From the NCBI GenBank assembly GCA_951217055.1, contig OX578286.1:39599437-39663436 (forward strand): 64,000 bases of DNA. The letters are read 5' to 3'. Position numbers and translations under genes: made by a program. This DNA comes from Gerris lacustris (Eukaryota; Arthropoda; Insecta; Hemiptera; Gerridae). Numbering within the stretch: position 1 is the stretch's first letter; every line of letters begins with the position of its first letter. This document shows positions 1-11,031 of the stretch, one piece after another. The notes beneath the pieces were generated by a model. The model was not told the DNA's origin, ran no database searches, and saw only the letters and a program-made list of their open reading frames with translations.

Positions 1-1135
1 CAGCAGTTAAATTAAAGTGATAATTAGGATCGAGTAGGTTTATCAGCAGAGTTAAATTAACGTGCTAATTAGGAATGAGTAGGTTTATCAGCAGAGTTAA
101 ATTAACGTGCTAATTAGGATCGAGTAGATTTATCTGCAGAGTTAAATTAAAGTGATAATTAGGATTGAGTAGATTTATCAGCAGAGTTAAATTAACGTGA
201 TAATTAGGATCGAGTAGATTTAGCAGCAGAGTTAAATTAACGTGATAATTAGGATCGAGTAGATTTAGCAGCAGAGTTAAATTAACGTGATAATTAGGAT
301 TGAGTAGGATTATTAGCAGAGTTAAATTAAAGTGATAATTAGGATTGAGTAGGATTATTAGCAGAGTTAAATTAAAGTGATAATTAGGATTGAGTAGGAT
401 TATTAGCAGAGTTAAATTAAAGTGATAATTAGGATTGAGTAGGATTATTAGCAGAGTTAAATTAAAGTGATAATTAGGATTGAGTAGGATTATTAGCAGA
501 GTTAAATTAAAGTGATAATTAGGATCGAGTAGGTTTATCAGCAGAGTTAAATTAACGTGCTAATTAGGATTGAGTAGATTTATCAGCAGAGTTAAATTAA
601 CGTGATAATTAGGATCGAGTAGATTTAGCAGCAGAGTTAAATTAACGTGATAATTAGGATCGAGTAGATTTAGCAGCAGAGTTAAATTAACGTGATAATT
701 AGGATTGAGTAGGATTATTAGCAGAGTTAAATTAAAGTGATAATTAGGATTGAGTAGGATTATTAGCAGAGTTAAATTAAAGTGATAATTAGGATTGAGT
801 AGGATTATTAGCAGAGTTAAATTAAAGTGATAATTAGGATTGAGTAGGATTATTAGCAGAGTTAAATTAAAGTGATAATTAGGATTGAGTAGGATTATTA
901 GCAGAGTTAAATTAAAGTGATAATTAGGATTGAGTAGGATTATTAGCAGAGTTAAAGTAACGTGATGATTAGAATTATCAGCAGAGTTAAACAACAAACG
1001 TCAATTAACGTGATAATAAGGATTGAATAGGTTTATCAGCAGAGTTAAATTAACGTGATAATTAGGATTGAGTAAAATATCAGCAGAGTTGAAATTACCT
1101 GATAATTAGGATTGAGTAGGATTATCAGCAGCGTT
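1..1135. repeat. 45-bp tandem repeat array, truncated by window start
   Basis: About 25 head-to-tail copies of a 45-bp unit containing gcagagttaaatta and gtgataattaggat. Subtypes differ at a few sites (aagtga or acgtga; aggattatta or agatttagca) and are partly grouped in blocks, as expected from unequal crossing-over. The last copies (from about 950) decay. Because 45 is divisible by 3, the minus strand stays open for 145 codons as a 15-residue repeat; that is a by-product of the period and not a gene. Confidence 0.95.
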
Positions 1136-1582
1136 AAATTCCATTACGAATAAAGAAGACGGCTTTTCGTCTGATGCAACATTATTGTAAATGCTCAATA
1201 TCGCTTTAATGTTCGAGTAGGATAAACAGTAAAGCTTGTTCATCTGGCATTATCAGCTAAAATGTTGTCTTTAAAAACTGAAATTTGGAAGATAGTAAGT
1301 ATCTTTGTTGATCTACTCATTCAGATAAAGAGAGTGCTTTTGTGTTTCTTTAACATAACTTTGGTTGATGTGTCATTATAAACATTATTTGTTGGTTACA
1401 TTTTAGTTATAATTGTTTTGCTTATGATTTGCTGTATTTTTCGTTGGGTTTATCTGTGAGCCTTTTTTTGAGTTTTTGATTTTGTGTTTTTTTTTTTTTT
1501 TTTTTATTTATAAACAAATCATTTCCTTTTATTTTTACTTAGTTTCTCTGATACTTAAACCTTTTGTGTTTTTTTTTTTTAG
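1136..1582 (+). other. intron segment ending in acceptor of exon V1
   Basis: AT-rich non-coding DNA. The last 100 bases are strongly T-rich (two T runs near 1491-1506 and 1568-1580) and end in AG at 1581-1582, a good polypyrimidine tract plus acceptor for the exon that follows. Confidence 0.7.
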
Positions 1583-1878
1583 GTAATTTTTTTGATCATC
1601 GTTTCTTCTGTCCTACTTGTAACAAAGGCTACAAGTATAAAACTCATCTGAAACGTCATCAGACATTCGTCTGTGGAAAACCGCCTCTTTTGCAGTGCCC
1701 GTTTTGCAGTTATCGTGCTAAATTGCCCGATAATCTAAAGGCTCATATTAACACACGTCATGATCCCAACCCGACTATGTATCATTGCGATTTCTGTCAA
1801 TTTACGACCAAGCATAAAAATTATTTAAGAGTTCACGTGGCTGTTAATCATCCACCAAAATATGAGAGAGTGGAATAA
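1583..1878 (+). CDS. lola: lola alternative 3' exon V1, three zinc fingers
   Basis: Terminal coding exon of a BTB-zinc-finger transcription factor. The acceptor AG is at 1581-1582; two bases complete a split codon, then 97 residues run to TAA at 1876-1878. The first finger is CCHC-type (C9, C12, H25, C30; spacing C-X2-C-X12-H-X4-C). Two C2H2 fingers follow (C38/C41/H54/H59 and C68/C71/H84/H89), the second reached by a linker beginning DPNPT. A CCHC finger followed by C2H2 fingers in a self-contained 3' exon is the signature of lola variable exons. It has no usable start codon of its own: the open frame extends upstream only into the T tract. The role is DNA binding in the nucleus for one isoform; target unknown. 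Assignment to lola rests on recalled family similarity and on the repeated exon architecture. Confidence 0.88.
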
Positions 1879-4081
1879 GCATTTCGATATTCGCAACCAA
1901 AAGAAAAAGGGACTTCGATCTGTTACCGTCAAAATTATTAAAATCGAAGTGGTGGACATTTGATCCAGACATAGATCTTAATCCAATATTGTATTGCTGC
2001 GATTTGTTCCAGTTTAAGTCTGAATGATTCACTACTTATAAGTATTCATCAGAAACCATTTTAAATGTAATCTGTCACCGTCAAAAATCTAAAGGACTGT
2101 AGTAGACATTGGTGCACTTGGACCAGACATGGCTCCTTATCCAATTTTGCATTATTGTGACTTGGATTAGTTCTAAAGCTAGACTTTTTGACTTACTTAA
2201 CCATTATATAGTAAACCTTTGTCTATTTTGTGTAAGAAAAATGTATCTCTCGTCATGTATCCTGAAACTCCAAATTAAATTTTTAATTTTTTTTTTAGTA
2301 TATTTTATAATCCTTTTTTTTAATTAAATATTTTAAAAAGAAAATGTATTACCAAAATCCTTTCCAAATTTTTCTTCACCATTCACAGCGCTACATTTTG
2401 CTCCTTAAAAATGTTTTATCCCTATGACTGAAAAAAGTGTTACCACCCTGAAGAAGCCCAAGATGTAGTGCGAATGATAGCGCTTGGAAAATATAAATTA
2501 AAGAATATTTTTGTTCTTATGTATAAAACCATAAAAATAAATTTAAAAAAAGACCCACAGAAAAAATATACAATATAGTTTTGTATTTTATTTATGAAAA
2601 AAATTTAAAAAAAAAACAAAAAGTTATGTTATATCTTTTATGTTGAAAATTAATTTCAAATAGTTATACTTAAGACTATTAAGGTTCGCCAACTTAATTT
2701 TTTGATTGCGAATAACAAAATGAACTCCTTAACAGCCTGAGATAAAACAATGAAATAGACAAAAAATAAAATAAATAATAATTGTTACTAAAAAATATTT
2801 ATAGTTTATATCTCATTGCATTATGAAGTTTTTTTGAAGAATGAAATTTATATAATATAATTTTATTAAATATTAATATTAATTGTTGTGGACTTATTTG
2901 TGTTGTTAAACAGTGTATATTATTATGTATATTTTTTTATCGTGTAAAAAATAATTAACCTAATTTTTTTGTTTGTGCTTTTATTCAATACCTTTTTGTT
3001 ATTTTTTAATTCCTTGTTTGTAAAGAATATGTATAAAATTATTTAATTATTTTTTTACAACAAAGTTAAAGAGCAATTTATTTACTTTTATATTAATACT
3101 AATGAAATCTGAAATAACTTTACAACGTCGTTGAATAAATATAGATACTTTAGTTTGAGGGATGTAGTTCATGCTATAGATTGGTGTGACTCGTGGAATC
3201 CTGTCGTTTCGAACTCATCCAGGGATTTTCAAAGTTCAGAGTTGTGATATAATGTTGTTATTGGCATGTTTTATTCACAACTTCCTTAAGAATATTACTC
3301 TAAAATGGTTCCGTTTGCATATATTACATTTGTTTATCCTACACCAGATTATGACATTTATCAAAAAGGTTTCGGAGTTCAAAATTAGATTTACAATCTA
3401 TTAGGTGTAAAATTAATTTATTCTACGGAGATGTTATAGAACTTACTCATGGTGAATAAATCATAAAGAACAAACTTAATCAGTTTATTGTCAAAAACCG
3501 CAATAGCTTTTGTTTAATGCAGACCTTATTCGGCCGGTAAAGTAGTTGAATCTTTTGATTCTTCTTCGGGGATTTTGAAAACACCCGAACAGAATACTTA
3601 GATGGGTTCATGATCACTTGATTTACGTCCTCATCAACACAACATTAGGTTTACAAGACAAGACATTAGGTTAATAAGTCTTTTAACACATCTATTCTAT
3701 GGGATGGAACAAGTCTAACCTATCTGTGATTCGAACCATCACCGACTACTTCTTCAGTTTGGTTTCTAATGAGTTGTGAGATCATTAACCACTGTTGCTC
3801 TACCCTAAACATTAGTTATTGTGGTTAATCGTGTGTTAAAAGTGAAAAAAATCGTGTTGTTTTTATATGATTTTCCTCAAATAGATGTGTAATCTTTCAA
3901 AAGTGGATCTTGAAAGATTTTACGTTCATCATTTTTAAAGTTTATTTTCATAATTGATCTTATTCCGATTTTTTTCATGTGAGACTTAATTCTTCACGTG
4001 GTGAATCTTCTTTGATAAGATAGACTTTCCCTCACATACTTGTTTTTATTTAATACCTTTTCTTAATTATCTTTTTTTCAG
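1879..4081. other. 3' UTR/intron, AT-rich, with SINE-like fragment
   Basis: No coding signal. A possible polyadenylation signal AATAAA lies at 2536-2541, far from the V1 stop. At about 2449-2505 the text ccctgaagaagccc...gcgaatgatagcgcttgg resembles a decayed CTGAAGA-stem-GAAA motif like those at 18.5 and 61.4 kb. From about 3160 to 3840 there is a more complex stretch beginning gggatgtagttcatg, a motif recurring near 8270, 37200, 38008 and, inverted, near 57230; it is probably a dispersed SINE-like repeat. The end (4040-4081) is T-rich and is the acceptor region of V2. Confidence 0.5.
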
Positions 4082-4314
4082 ATCACTATTGGTGTCCAGA
4101 ATGCAACACTAAATTTTCAAATCGTGGAAATCTGCTAAGGCATCAGAAAGAAAAACATATTTCCAGTACTGCCTTTTACCAATGTCAGTTCTGCAGCCAT
4201 AAAACTAAACGCAAGGAGAACCTTCGATTACACATGAATTTAAAACACAGTAATCTGACAGGAAGGGAATTAAAACAATTTGTTGATTCAACACATATAG
4301 ATAATTATTTATGA
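4082..4314 (+). CDS. lola: lola alternative 3' exon V2, two zinc fingers
   Basis: Terminal coding exon with acceptor ttttttcag ending at 4081. Two bases complete the split codon, then 76 residues run to TGA at 4312-4314. Finger 1 begins almost at once: HYWCPEC, C4/C7/H20/H25. Finger 2 is C34/C37/H50/H55 (QCQFCSHKTKRKENLRLH). A 21-residue acidic/polar tail ends in DNYL. There is no in-frame ATG near the start, so it makes sense only as a spliced exon. It has two fingers with a normal C2H2 first finger rather than CCHC. A decayed duplicate of this exon and its acceptor lies at 44551. Confidence 0.88.
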
Positions 4315-4368
4315 AGGAAAAGTTGTATTTTTGTTTGGAGGATTTATGTTTAAAAATGAAGACGTTGA

Positions 4369-4374
4369 AATAAA
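4369..4374 (+). other. polyadenylation signal AATAAA for exon V2
   Basis: Canonical AATAAA 55 bases after the V2 stop, followed by T-rich sequence. It would give V2 transcripts a very short 3' UTR, consistent with each variable exon having its own 3' end. Confidence 0.6.
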
Positions 4375-4994
4375 TTTATTATAATTTAGGGTTATTTGCC
4401 TTTTTAATTTGTTTCCCCTCCTTTTATCAATGTTAACGTGGTACCATTGTCGTGTTCTTGCTGTTCAATTAATGTAGATTGGTATTATGAATCAGTTATC
4501 GTAATAGTACTTGATTTCTGGCATAATATATGTAGAAAATATGGTTAATAGTTTTGAATACATAGGGGTACGCTTTGGCCTGACATAACGTGTTTCCTCC
4601 ACACTGATGGTTTGAGCAGTTGGTGCGCAGTTTGGTGCTTAAGCTCTTCAGATTGCTCATTGTAATTTAGTTAATTATAATTATAAGTATTTCTTTATCC
4701 TTATCCTTTAGTTTTTCTTACTTACTATTCTTATTTATGAAGTTGGGATATGGTTAATGTTAGTAAACTGTACAAAAATGTATAACAGAAAACTTATAAT
4801 TCTATTGTACATTATCTTTAAATGTTTAACATGTTAAAAAATCATTTTCATGCTTTCCTTTCTTCTTACTTTAAATTTAAACATACACATGTATTTGTTT
4901 ATTTTCACTTAAAACTTTATTTCGATGATATTTTAATACTTGGTCCGTTTTTTTTTTTTTTTTTAATTTTTTAATATTTTTCCAATTCTATCAG
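4375..4994. other. intron between V2 and V3
   Basis: AT-rich, no coding signal. It ends with a T run near 4950-4965 and the acceptor AG at 4993-4994. Confidence 0.6.
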
Positions 4995-5197
4995 GTTTGT
5001 TGCTGAACAATGTGTGCACCTTATGCCAGGAATCTTTCGTGACCAAGCATACTCTAAAACGTCATTTGAAAGAGAAACACGATCCAAACGCTCAATTTCA
5101 TCGATGTAAATACTGCGATTACAAGACTAAAAGGAAGGAATCTTTGTATCTTCATATCATTAACAAGCATAAGGATTACAAGCCAACCATTGCCTGA
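4995..5197 (+). CDS. lola: lola alternative 3' exon V3, two zinc fingers
   Basis: Terminal coding exon after acceptor tctatcag (AG 4993-4994). Two bases finish the split codon; 66 residues follow to TGA at 5195-5197. Finger 1 is C7/C10/H23/H28 (VCTLCQESFVTKHTLKRH). The linker DPNAQFHR leads to finger 2, C37/C40/H53/H58. The tail is short (KDYKPTIA). It has the same phase and layout as V2 and sits only 680 bases downstream, the closest pair of exons in the array. The TKRKE-L-LH core of finger 2 is shared with V2, suggesting that these two arose by tandem duplication. Confidence 0.87.
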
Positions 5198-5902
5198 TTG
5201 TCAATCATTTTAAATGTATTGATTGATCTCCCAATCACTCTCATAATCTTCAATCAAGAATCTCAAAAATACCAACCACCTTTGAAAAAAAAAACCATAA
5301 TAATTTATTGCCTTCTAATCACTTTGAAAACTTATTCTAAATCATTGTATGATCTGCCTATAATGATCTGCTGATTAATTGTCTTCCAAGATTTCCCCAA
5401 GTCCAATGATTCGAAAATCACGTAAATGTAGCGATCAATTACCATTTTCGAATGATTTGATTTGGTGGTCTTCCAATCATACGTATAGCATAATGATTAT
5501 AATCACCTAATCGACTTACCAAACACTACATTCAAATAATTTATTTGATTGGTCTTGCAACCTTTTTTTCGTTGAAAATGACAATTTTTATTGTCATTTC
5601 ATCAACTCTTAGCCCGGTGATTCATCCGAAACACGTTGAATAATAATTGACAACGCCTTTTAAACAATGTGATTGATAGGTCTTCCAAACTTTCTCAAAG
5701 CTCACCTTTTTAAAAAGGCATGAATTAGTAAATAACGATTCCTTTTAACTGATTTAATTGGATTTCCAATCCTTTTTCAAAGCCTAGCAGTTCATTAGAG
5801 TGCTAAGCAATATTCTCTTTTAATGTATTTGAATGGATTGATCTTTTATTATGTCTTTGGTGATAGCGGAGCTCGAGAAATAAAAATTACCACCTCTTAT
5901 AA
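5198..5902. repeat. diverged flank of the 72-bp satellite
   Basis: Contains scattered, degenerate copies of the neighbouring array unit: variants of gattggtcttccaa recur near 5222, 5462, 5543, 5680 and 5757 with irregular spacing. This is what old, no longer homogenised edges of a satellite look like. An AATAAA near 5878 could serve V3, but it is 680 bases downstream. Confidence 0.6.
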
Positions 5903-7020
5903 GTCATTTGGTTGATTGGTCTTCCAACTTTTCTCAAAGCTTATCCATTTAGTAACGTTAATGACCTCTTAAAAGTCATTTGGTTTTTTGGACTTCCAAC
6001 TTTTCTCAAAGCTTATCCATTTAGTAACGTTAATGACCTCTTAAAAGTCATTTGGTTGATTGGTCTTCCAACTTTTCTCAAAGCTTATCCATTTAGTAAC
6101 GTTAATGACCTCTTAAAAGTCATTTGGTTGATTGGTCTTCCAACTTTTCTCAAAGCTTATCCATTTAGTAACGTTCATGACCTCTTATAAGTCATTTTAT
6201 TGATTGGTCTTCCAACTTTTCTCAAAGCTTATCCATTTAGTAACGTTCATGACCTCTTATAAGTCATTTTATTGATTGGTCTTCCAACTTTTCTCAAAGC
6301 TTATCCATTTAGTAACGTTCATGACCTCTTATAAGTCATTTTATTGATTGGTCTTCCAACTTTTCTCAAAGCTTATCCATTTAGTAACGTTAATGACCTC
6401 TTAAAAGTCATTTGGTTTTTTGGACTTCCAACTTTTCTCAAAGCTTATCCATTTAGTAACGTTAATGACCTCTTAAAAGTCATTTGGTTGATTGGTCTTC
6501 CAACTTTTCTCAAAGCTTATCCATTTAGTAACGTTCATGACCTCTTATAAGTCATTTTATTGATTGGTCTTCCAACTTTTCTCAAAGCTTATCCATTTAG
6601 TAACGTTAATGACCTCTTAAAAGTCATTTGGTTGATTGGTCTTCCAACTTTTCTCAAAGCTTATCCATTTAGTAACGTTCATGACCTCTTATAAGTCATT
6701 TTATTGATTGGTCTTCCAACTTTTCTCAAAGCTTATCCATTTAGTAACGTCAATGAACTCTTATAAGTCATTTGATTGATTGGTCTTCCAACTTTTCTCA
6801 AAGCTTATCCATTTAGTAACGTTCATGACCTCTTAAAAGTCATTTGATTGATTGGTCTTCCAACTTTTCTCAAAGCTTATCCATTTAGTAACGTTCATCA
6901 CCTCTTAAAAGTCATTTGATTGATTGGTCTTCCAACTTTTCTCAAAGCTTATCCATTTAATAAAATTTAAATAAGTAAAAAAAATGACCTCTTATAAGTC
7001 ATTTGATTGATTGGTCTTCC
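5903..7020. repeat. 72-bp tandem repeat array
   Basis: About 15 near-identical 72-bp units containing gattggtcttccaactttt and atccatttagtaacgtt. Unit variants (gttaatgacc/gttcatgacc; ttggtttttt/ttggttgatt) occur in repeated blocks: 5935-6190 and 6366-6550 share the same variant order, implying duplication of multi-unit blocks. The period is divisible by 3, so spurious open frames run through it. Degenerate copies continue on both sides. Confidence 0.95.
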
Positions 7021-7720
7021 ATTCAAAGTTTTCTTAAAACATTGTGATTATAAATCAAAGTATGAAGTATTATTTTACCATTTTGTCTTCCATCCTCAAT
7101 AAGCCTAATTATTCCAATTATTTTGGAAGACCCCCTCTTAAAATTGTAAAAAAATAACTCCTGATATGATTTAGAATGATCCCTTTAAAAAATTTGATTG
7201 ACTGAACATTTATTTATGATTTCCAAAACATCCTTAAAACAAACTTGTTTTTTTTTTATCTGCTCAATACGTTCTTTTTATAATTATTAGTTATATTTTG
7301 TATGTACAATAATTCATCCTTTGTTTGAATTTGGAAATATATATGTAGACATATATATTAGTAATAATATTTAAGTTTAGCTTAATTAAAAAAATTAAAA
7401 TATAAATAAATAAAATAAAGAAATGTGTATTAATTTTGTAAATCATTCAAGTATTTTTCTATTAGATTTATTATTCTTATTTTTTGTTTTATTTTTTATT
7501 GTATAATTTTTTATTAAAATAAATTTTAAACATAATCTATTTCTAGTTTTATTACCATCCTTTCAACATAGGTTAGGATAAGAGAAATTTCAATGTATTA
7601 ATCACTTTTAAATTTGTGTAAGTAAACATTTTTTCTATTAAATGGTATGAATTATTGATGTTGTTTTTAGTTTGGGGGATGTTGTTAAGGAACAACGTTG
7701 GCCGTATTCATTCTTCTTTA
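7021..7720. other. AT-rich intron
   Basis: Diverged satellite fragments to about 7240, then very AT-rich DNA with poly-T/poly-A stretches. No coding or RNA-gene signal seen. Confidence 0.5.
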
Positions 7721-8060
7721 AGGCTCTGCCGCCCTTTGAGGTTAGAAAAAACAGTAAAATTAAAATTGTATTGGTTCTAAGCAAAATATCAAAAATCTAA
7801 GTACAGGCTTCATTCCTAATTTTAATTCTGCACAATTTGAGCCCTATTTCAACTTCCTATGATAAATAGTACAGGCGCCATTTCAATACAACGATAAAAC
7901 TCGTTGCATTGAAATATTTGTAGGGAGTTGAAATAGGGCTCAAATTGTGAAGAATTAAAATTAGGAATGAAGTCTGTACTTAGATTTTTGATATCTTGCT
8001 TAGAACCAATCAAATTTTCATTTTAATGATTTTTCTAACCTCAAAAGGCAGTAGAGCCTT
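7721..8060. mobile_element. foldback element (long inverted repeat)
   Basis: About 160-bp arms in inverted orientation: aggctctgccgccctttgag at the left returns as the complement ending gtagagcctt at the right. Long internal stretches (for example tagggctcaaattgtg, aattaaaattaggaatga) match their partners almost perfectly. The centre is around 7890-7905. No coding content; a non-autonomous hairpin-forming MITE. Confidence 0.8.
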
Positions 8061-8375
8061 AAGGAATTTATGTTATTATCTTCAAGTTAAATTCTAATGT
8101 ATTAAGTGTTTTTTTCAATGATATTATACGACGTTTAATTAATATTTAGTTTGGTTTTTATTGTAGCGTCAGAATTGACCTTTAGTTTAGTAAGTCAATA
8201 GCTACATTCAATAATAAATATAGTAATATACATGTCATAGCGAAGATATTATGAAGATTTTAGTTGTGGGAATGTAGTTCATGGCCTTTTAATAAGTCTT
8301 TTCATCTACTAATCCTTGAACGCCCTTGCTTGCATCAAGTTCAACCCTTGTTATTTTAGTTTTTACTGGTCTTAT

Positions 8376-8805
8376 ATTACTTTGCTTTGTAAGTTTCATC
8401 GCACATTTCCGTTTCCCCAATTTGGAACCACTTCCCGTGATTCAATCTTCCTCAAATTTTGCACATAGATACAACTAAGGTGAAGAATACAGAAACCAAA
8501 AATAAAAAAAAAAATAAAAAAAATGGCGTCAAATTTATTTGCTTTTTAAGTTTCATCGCACACCTATTACCCCAATTTTGAACCACTTCCCGTGATTCAA
8601 TCTTCCTCAAATTTGGCACATAGATACAACTAAGGTGAAGAATACAGAAACCAAAAATAAAAAAAAATGGCGTAAAATTTATTTGCTTTTCAAGTTTCAT
8701 CGCACATCTATTACCCCAATGTTGAACCACTTACCTTCATTCCATCTTCCCCAAATTTTGCACAAAGATACAACTAAGGTGAACAATACAGAATTAAAAA
8801 AAAAA
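8376..8805. repeat. three tandem copies of a ~150-bp unit
   Basis: Units start near 8378, 8537 and 8680 with tttgctttgtaagtttcatc or a close variant and share cacttcccgtgattcaatct and acatagatacaactaaggtg. Length differences lie mainly in an A-rich tract before atggcgt. Short open frames across the copies follow the repeat and are not genes. Confidence 0.85.
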
Positions 8806-9045
8806 TTGAAAATAAGACCAGTTTTGAAAAATGGCATTTTTATATTAATTATTTTTTAAAAGATTTTAATAATAGTAGATAGTACTAATGATTTTTAGAA
8901 GCACTAAATCATACTAAGCACATCCCTTAAGTTATTTTATAAATAATTGTATAAGTTTAATTAACAAATACCAACAAAAGCTGAAATTATATTGGATTTA
9001 TGTTTTGAATTTGAAATAACTTTTGGGTTTTATTTGTCATTTCAG
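8806..9045 (+). other. intron end with V4 acceptor
   Basis: AT-rich; the stretch ttgggttttatttgtcatttcag (AG 9044-9045) is a good acceptor. Confidence 0.6.
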
Positions 9046-9296
9046 TTGTTGAAGAGACTCTGAGAGAGATTTTGCAGCGATTTTACTGCGACTTGTGTCC
9101 ACGAAGCTACAAGAACAAGCGGGACTTAAACAAGCATCAGAAGTATGAATGCTGCAAAGAAGCGCAGTTTTGCTGCACCCTGTGTACTTTCAAAGGGAAA
9201 AGAAAAAGTCATCTGACCTCTCATATCAGAAATCGCCACAAAGAAAGGGTTATGATCCCTGATAACATCCTAGATTTAGCTGACACTCTTCTTTGA
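9046..9296 (+). CDS. lola: lola alternative 3' exon V4, two zinc fingers
   Basis: Terminal coding exon. After AG at 9044-9045, two bases complete the split codon; 82 residues run to TGA at 9294-9296. A charged lead (VEETLREILQR) precedes a CCHC finger (C14/C17/H30/C35) and a C2H2 finger (C43/C46/H59/H64, FKGKRKSHLTSHIRNRH). The tail is hydrophobic/acidic, ending in LADTLL. The run ECCKEAQFCC has extra cysteines flanking the finger boundary. Same phase as all neighbours. A good polyadenylation signal follows closely. Confidence 0.88.
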
Positions 9297-9327
9297 AATT
9301 ACAGTCTTCCATTAATTAATGCATTTA

Positions 9328-9333
9328 ATTAAA
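9328..9333 (+). other. polyadenylation signal ATTAAA for V4
   Basis: ATTAAA 32 bases after the V4 stop, followed within 50 bases by an A/T-rich region. The second-commonest animal signal; position suggests a short 3' UTR. Confidence 0.45.
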
Positions 9334-10040
9334 AGAAAGGAGATTTATTGAAGAAAAAAAACAATTGTACAACAATTGTTTTTTAAATTAGTTAGTTGTT
9401 TAAAAAAAAAACCCAATGATATTTAAATAATTATGGTTGTGACCTTTGTATTCCTTGTTATTATTTAAAGTAGATAAATTTTTACTAATTTTTAAGATAA
9501 AAAAAAAAAAAAATTGATAAGATAAGTAAATAAATACTCCTATATAGTCATTAGATTAATTAAATAATAGATTATAGAAAATAGAGGAAATAAATATTGA
9601 GGTTTAAAAAATATAAATTATTAGAGGGTTGTAGTTTGAGCCCCTTCTGTCTTTCCACCTGGTACTCGTTCAAGGTCATTACCAGCTCTAAAGATGTTGT
9701 TTTATGTATTTAATCAACCTTTGTAAGTTATCTTTATTTTTAATCATGTTTGTTATTCAGACATGATTTTATTTATTATTTATATTTCCTCTATTTCTAT
9801 TTATAATTTTTTTATCTTACCGAAGATAACGGAAGATCTGTAATCATTTTAAAGGAAGGTTTTTTTATGCCTCCAAATAAAATGAATTTTTATTGGAGAT
9901 GGTTGAAGTTGGTTATACATTAAGTTTCTTAGTTAGTCACCTTGGTTCTAGTTTCGTTCTTTTTTTTATCTTTAAGGTTTAAGGGTAGATTGTTAGAAGA
10001 TGCTTTAGTTTGTGTTATTTAATTACATAATTTGTTAGTT
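9334..10040. other. AT-rich intron
   Basis: Low-complexity A and T runs. A motif gagggttgtagtttgagccc near 9625 resembles the dispersed gatgtagttcatg repeat. No coding signal. Confidence 0.45.
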
Positions 10041-10124
10041 AATTCTACAATTAACTTGGTGCGTAGGCTTCCGCGGGTAGACTCGTAATAAACAGCTTGG
10101 TTTTTCGGTGAAATCCGCGTCACG

Positions 10125-10182
10125 AAGGGGAAGAAGTCCGACGTTTCGTTCCCGTGAAGCATCTTCTGGGGTGTGGTGCATC
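10125..10182 (-). ncRNA. hammerhead-ribozyme-like motif in Penelope end (degenerate)
   Basis: On the minus strand the order is CAGAAGA (10168-10162), a possible stem-loop GCTTC-ACG-GGAAC with one mismatch, GAAA (10147-10144), palindromic ACGT, then C. This is the layout of type I hammerheads reported in Penelope-like elements (core CUGANGA, GAAA, short palindromic stem III, cleavage after UH). The U of CUGANGA is A here, and one extra base lies before stem II, so activity is doubtful. Confidence 0.35.
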
Positions 10183-10304
10183 GTGATGTTTACTTGAAGC
10201 AACAACAAGACCTACTGACGACTGCAGAGAAGGACGGCGTATTTATAGTTGCTTTCTGGAACGTAGATTATACTTAGATTCCCAGGGGGTTCTTTGAGTC
10301 CGGT

Positions 10305-10920
10305 TTATCCTTTGTCGGTGTTCCTTTGTGGAGCGGGTGATATTTGAAGTCGTGAAGTGACCGCGGCGCCGCTTCTTGCTTTCTCCTTGGCACAGGTGCT
10401 GACCAGCGGCTTCCAGGTCCGGGAAAGAGTGAATCCATCCTCTCTGTTAAAGTTTTCCGGTTGTTTCTCGATCTCGATAGCCTTCCGTACTACCCTGTTG
10501 TTTGTGATACCTGTTGACCGAAGCAAGTACTCGTATGTCCTCAAATTTTATGAGATGGCCGGTTTCATCAGAATGTTGTGCAATCGCTGAACTGTGATCG
10601 TTGTTCTTCACTGCTCTTACGTGTTCTTGTAGGCGGGTAGAGATCAATCTTCCGGTTTGTCCGATGTAGTTTTTGCCGCAACTGCAAGGGATTTGGTAGA
10701 CACCGCAAGTTTTGAGATGAAGTTGATCTTTCGGCGATTTCAGGTGGCCTCTGGTGGTCATGTGGGCGTTGAATGTGGTTCCGATGCCGTGCTTTCTGAG
10801 AATCCTGCTTATCTTGTCGGTCGTTCCTTGGATGTAGGGGAGATAAGCCTTCCGTTGGTGTTCCGTCCTTTCTGCTAGGGTGCGTGCCTCGGTGATCTCC
10901 TCGCGGCGGATGGTTCGCAT
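10305..10920 (-). pseudogene. Penelope-like GIY-YIG endonuclease fragment, frameshifted
   Basis: On the minus strand a frame from 10920 to about 10450 reads MRTIRREEITEAR, then a linker, then the GIY-YIG core GVYQIPCSCGKNYIGQTGR with the downstream arginine/histidine segment STRLQEHVRAVK and the HxxETGH-like HSDETGHLIKFEDI. Near 10450-10545 the frame breaks and continues in another frame as VVRKAIEIEKQPENFNREDG, the expected end of the domain with its catalytic glutamate region. The domain nicks target DNA in Penelope-like elements. With the reverse transcriptase missing and a frameshift present, the copy is dead. Confidence 0.85.
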
Positions 10921-11031
10921 TACGTCCTCCTTCTTGAAGCCGTTCTTCCTAGCAAAGGAACGTCGGACTTCTTCCCCTTCGTGACGCGGATTTCACCGGA
11001 AAACCAAGCTGTTTATTACAATTCTACAATT

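Larger units (their letters stand above)
10053..11019 (-). mobile_element. truncated Penelope-like retroelement with 12-bp target duplication
   Basis: The 967-bp insertion is much richer in G+C than its surroundings and is flanked by identical 12-bp copies of aattctacaatt (10041-10052 and 11020-11031). Its two ends carry a roughly 61-bp inverted repeat (10085-10146 versus 10959-11019) containing gaaatccgcgtcacgaaggg. The interior encodes, on the minus strand, the C-terminal linker and GIY-YIG endonuclease of a Penelope-like polyprotein; the reverse transcriptase is absent. Such elements are known for complex, sometimes inverted terminal repeats and 5' truncation. A hammerhead-like motif lies in the left end. 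Confidence 0.85.

Noticed and set aside
560..997. 145-codon minus-strand frame of a 15-residue repeat
   Set aside because: It is the translation of the 45-bp satellite; the period is a multiple of three and stops appear wherever units diverge.
5912..6550. Open frames with a 24-residue repeat
   Set aside because: By-product of the 72-bp array; no start context, splice site or conserved domain.
10053..11019. Complete Penelope-like element
   Set aside because: No reverse-transcriptase motifs; only the linker and GIY-YIG region remain, with a frameshift.
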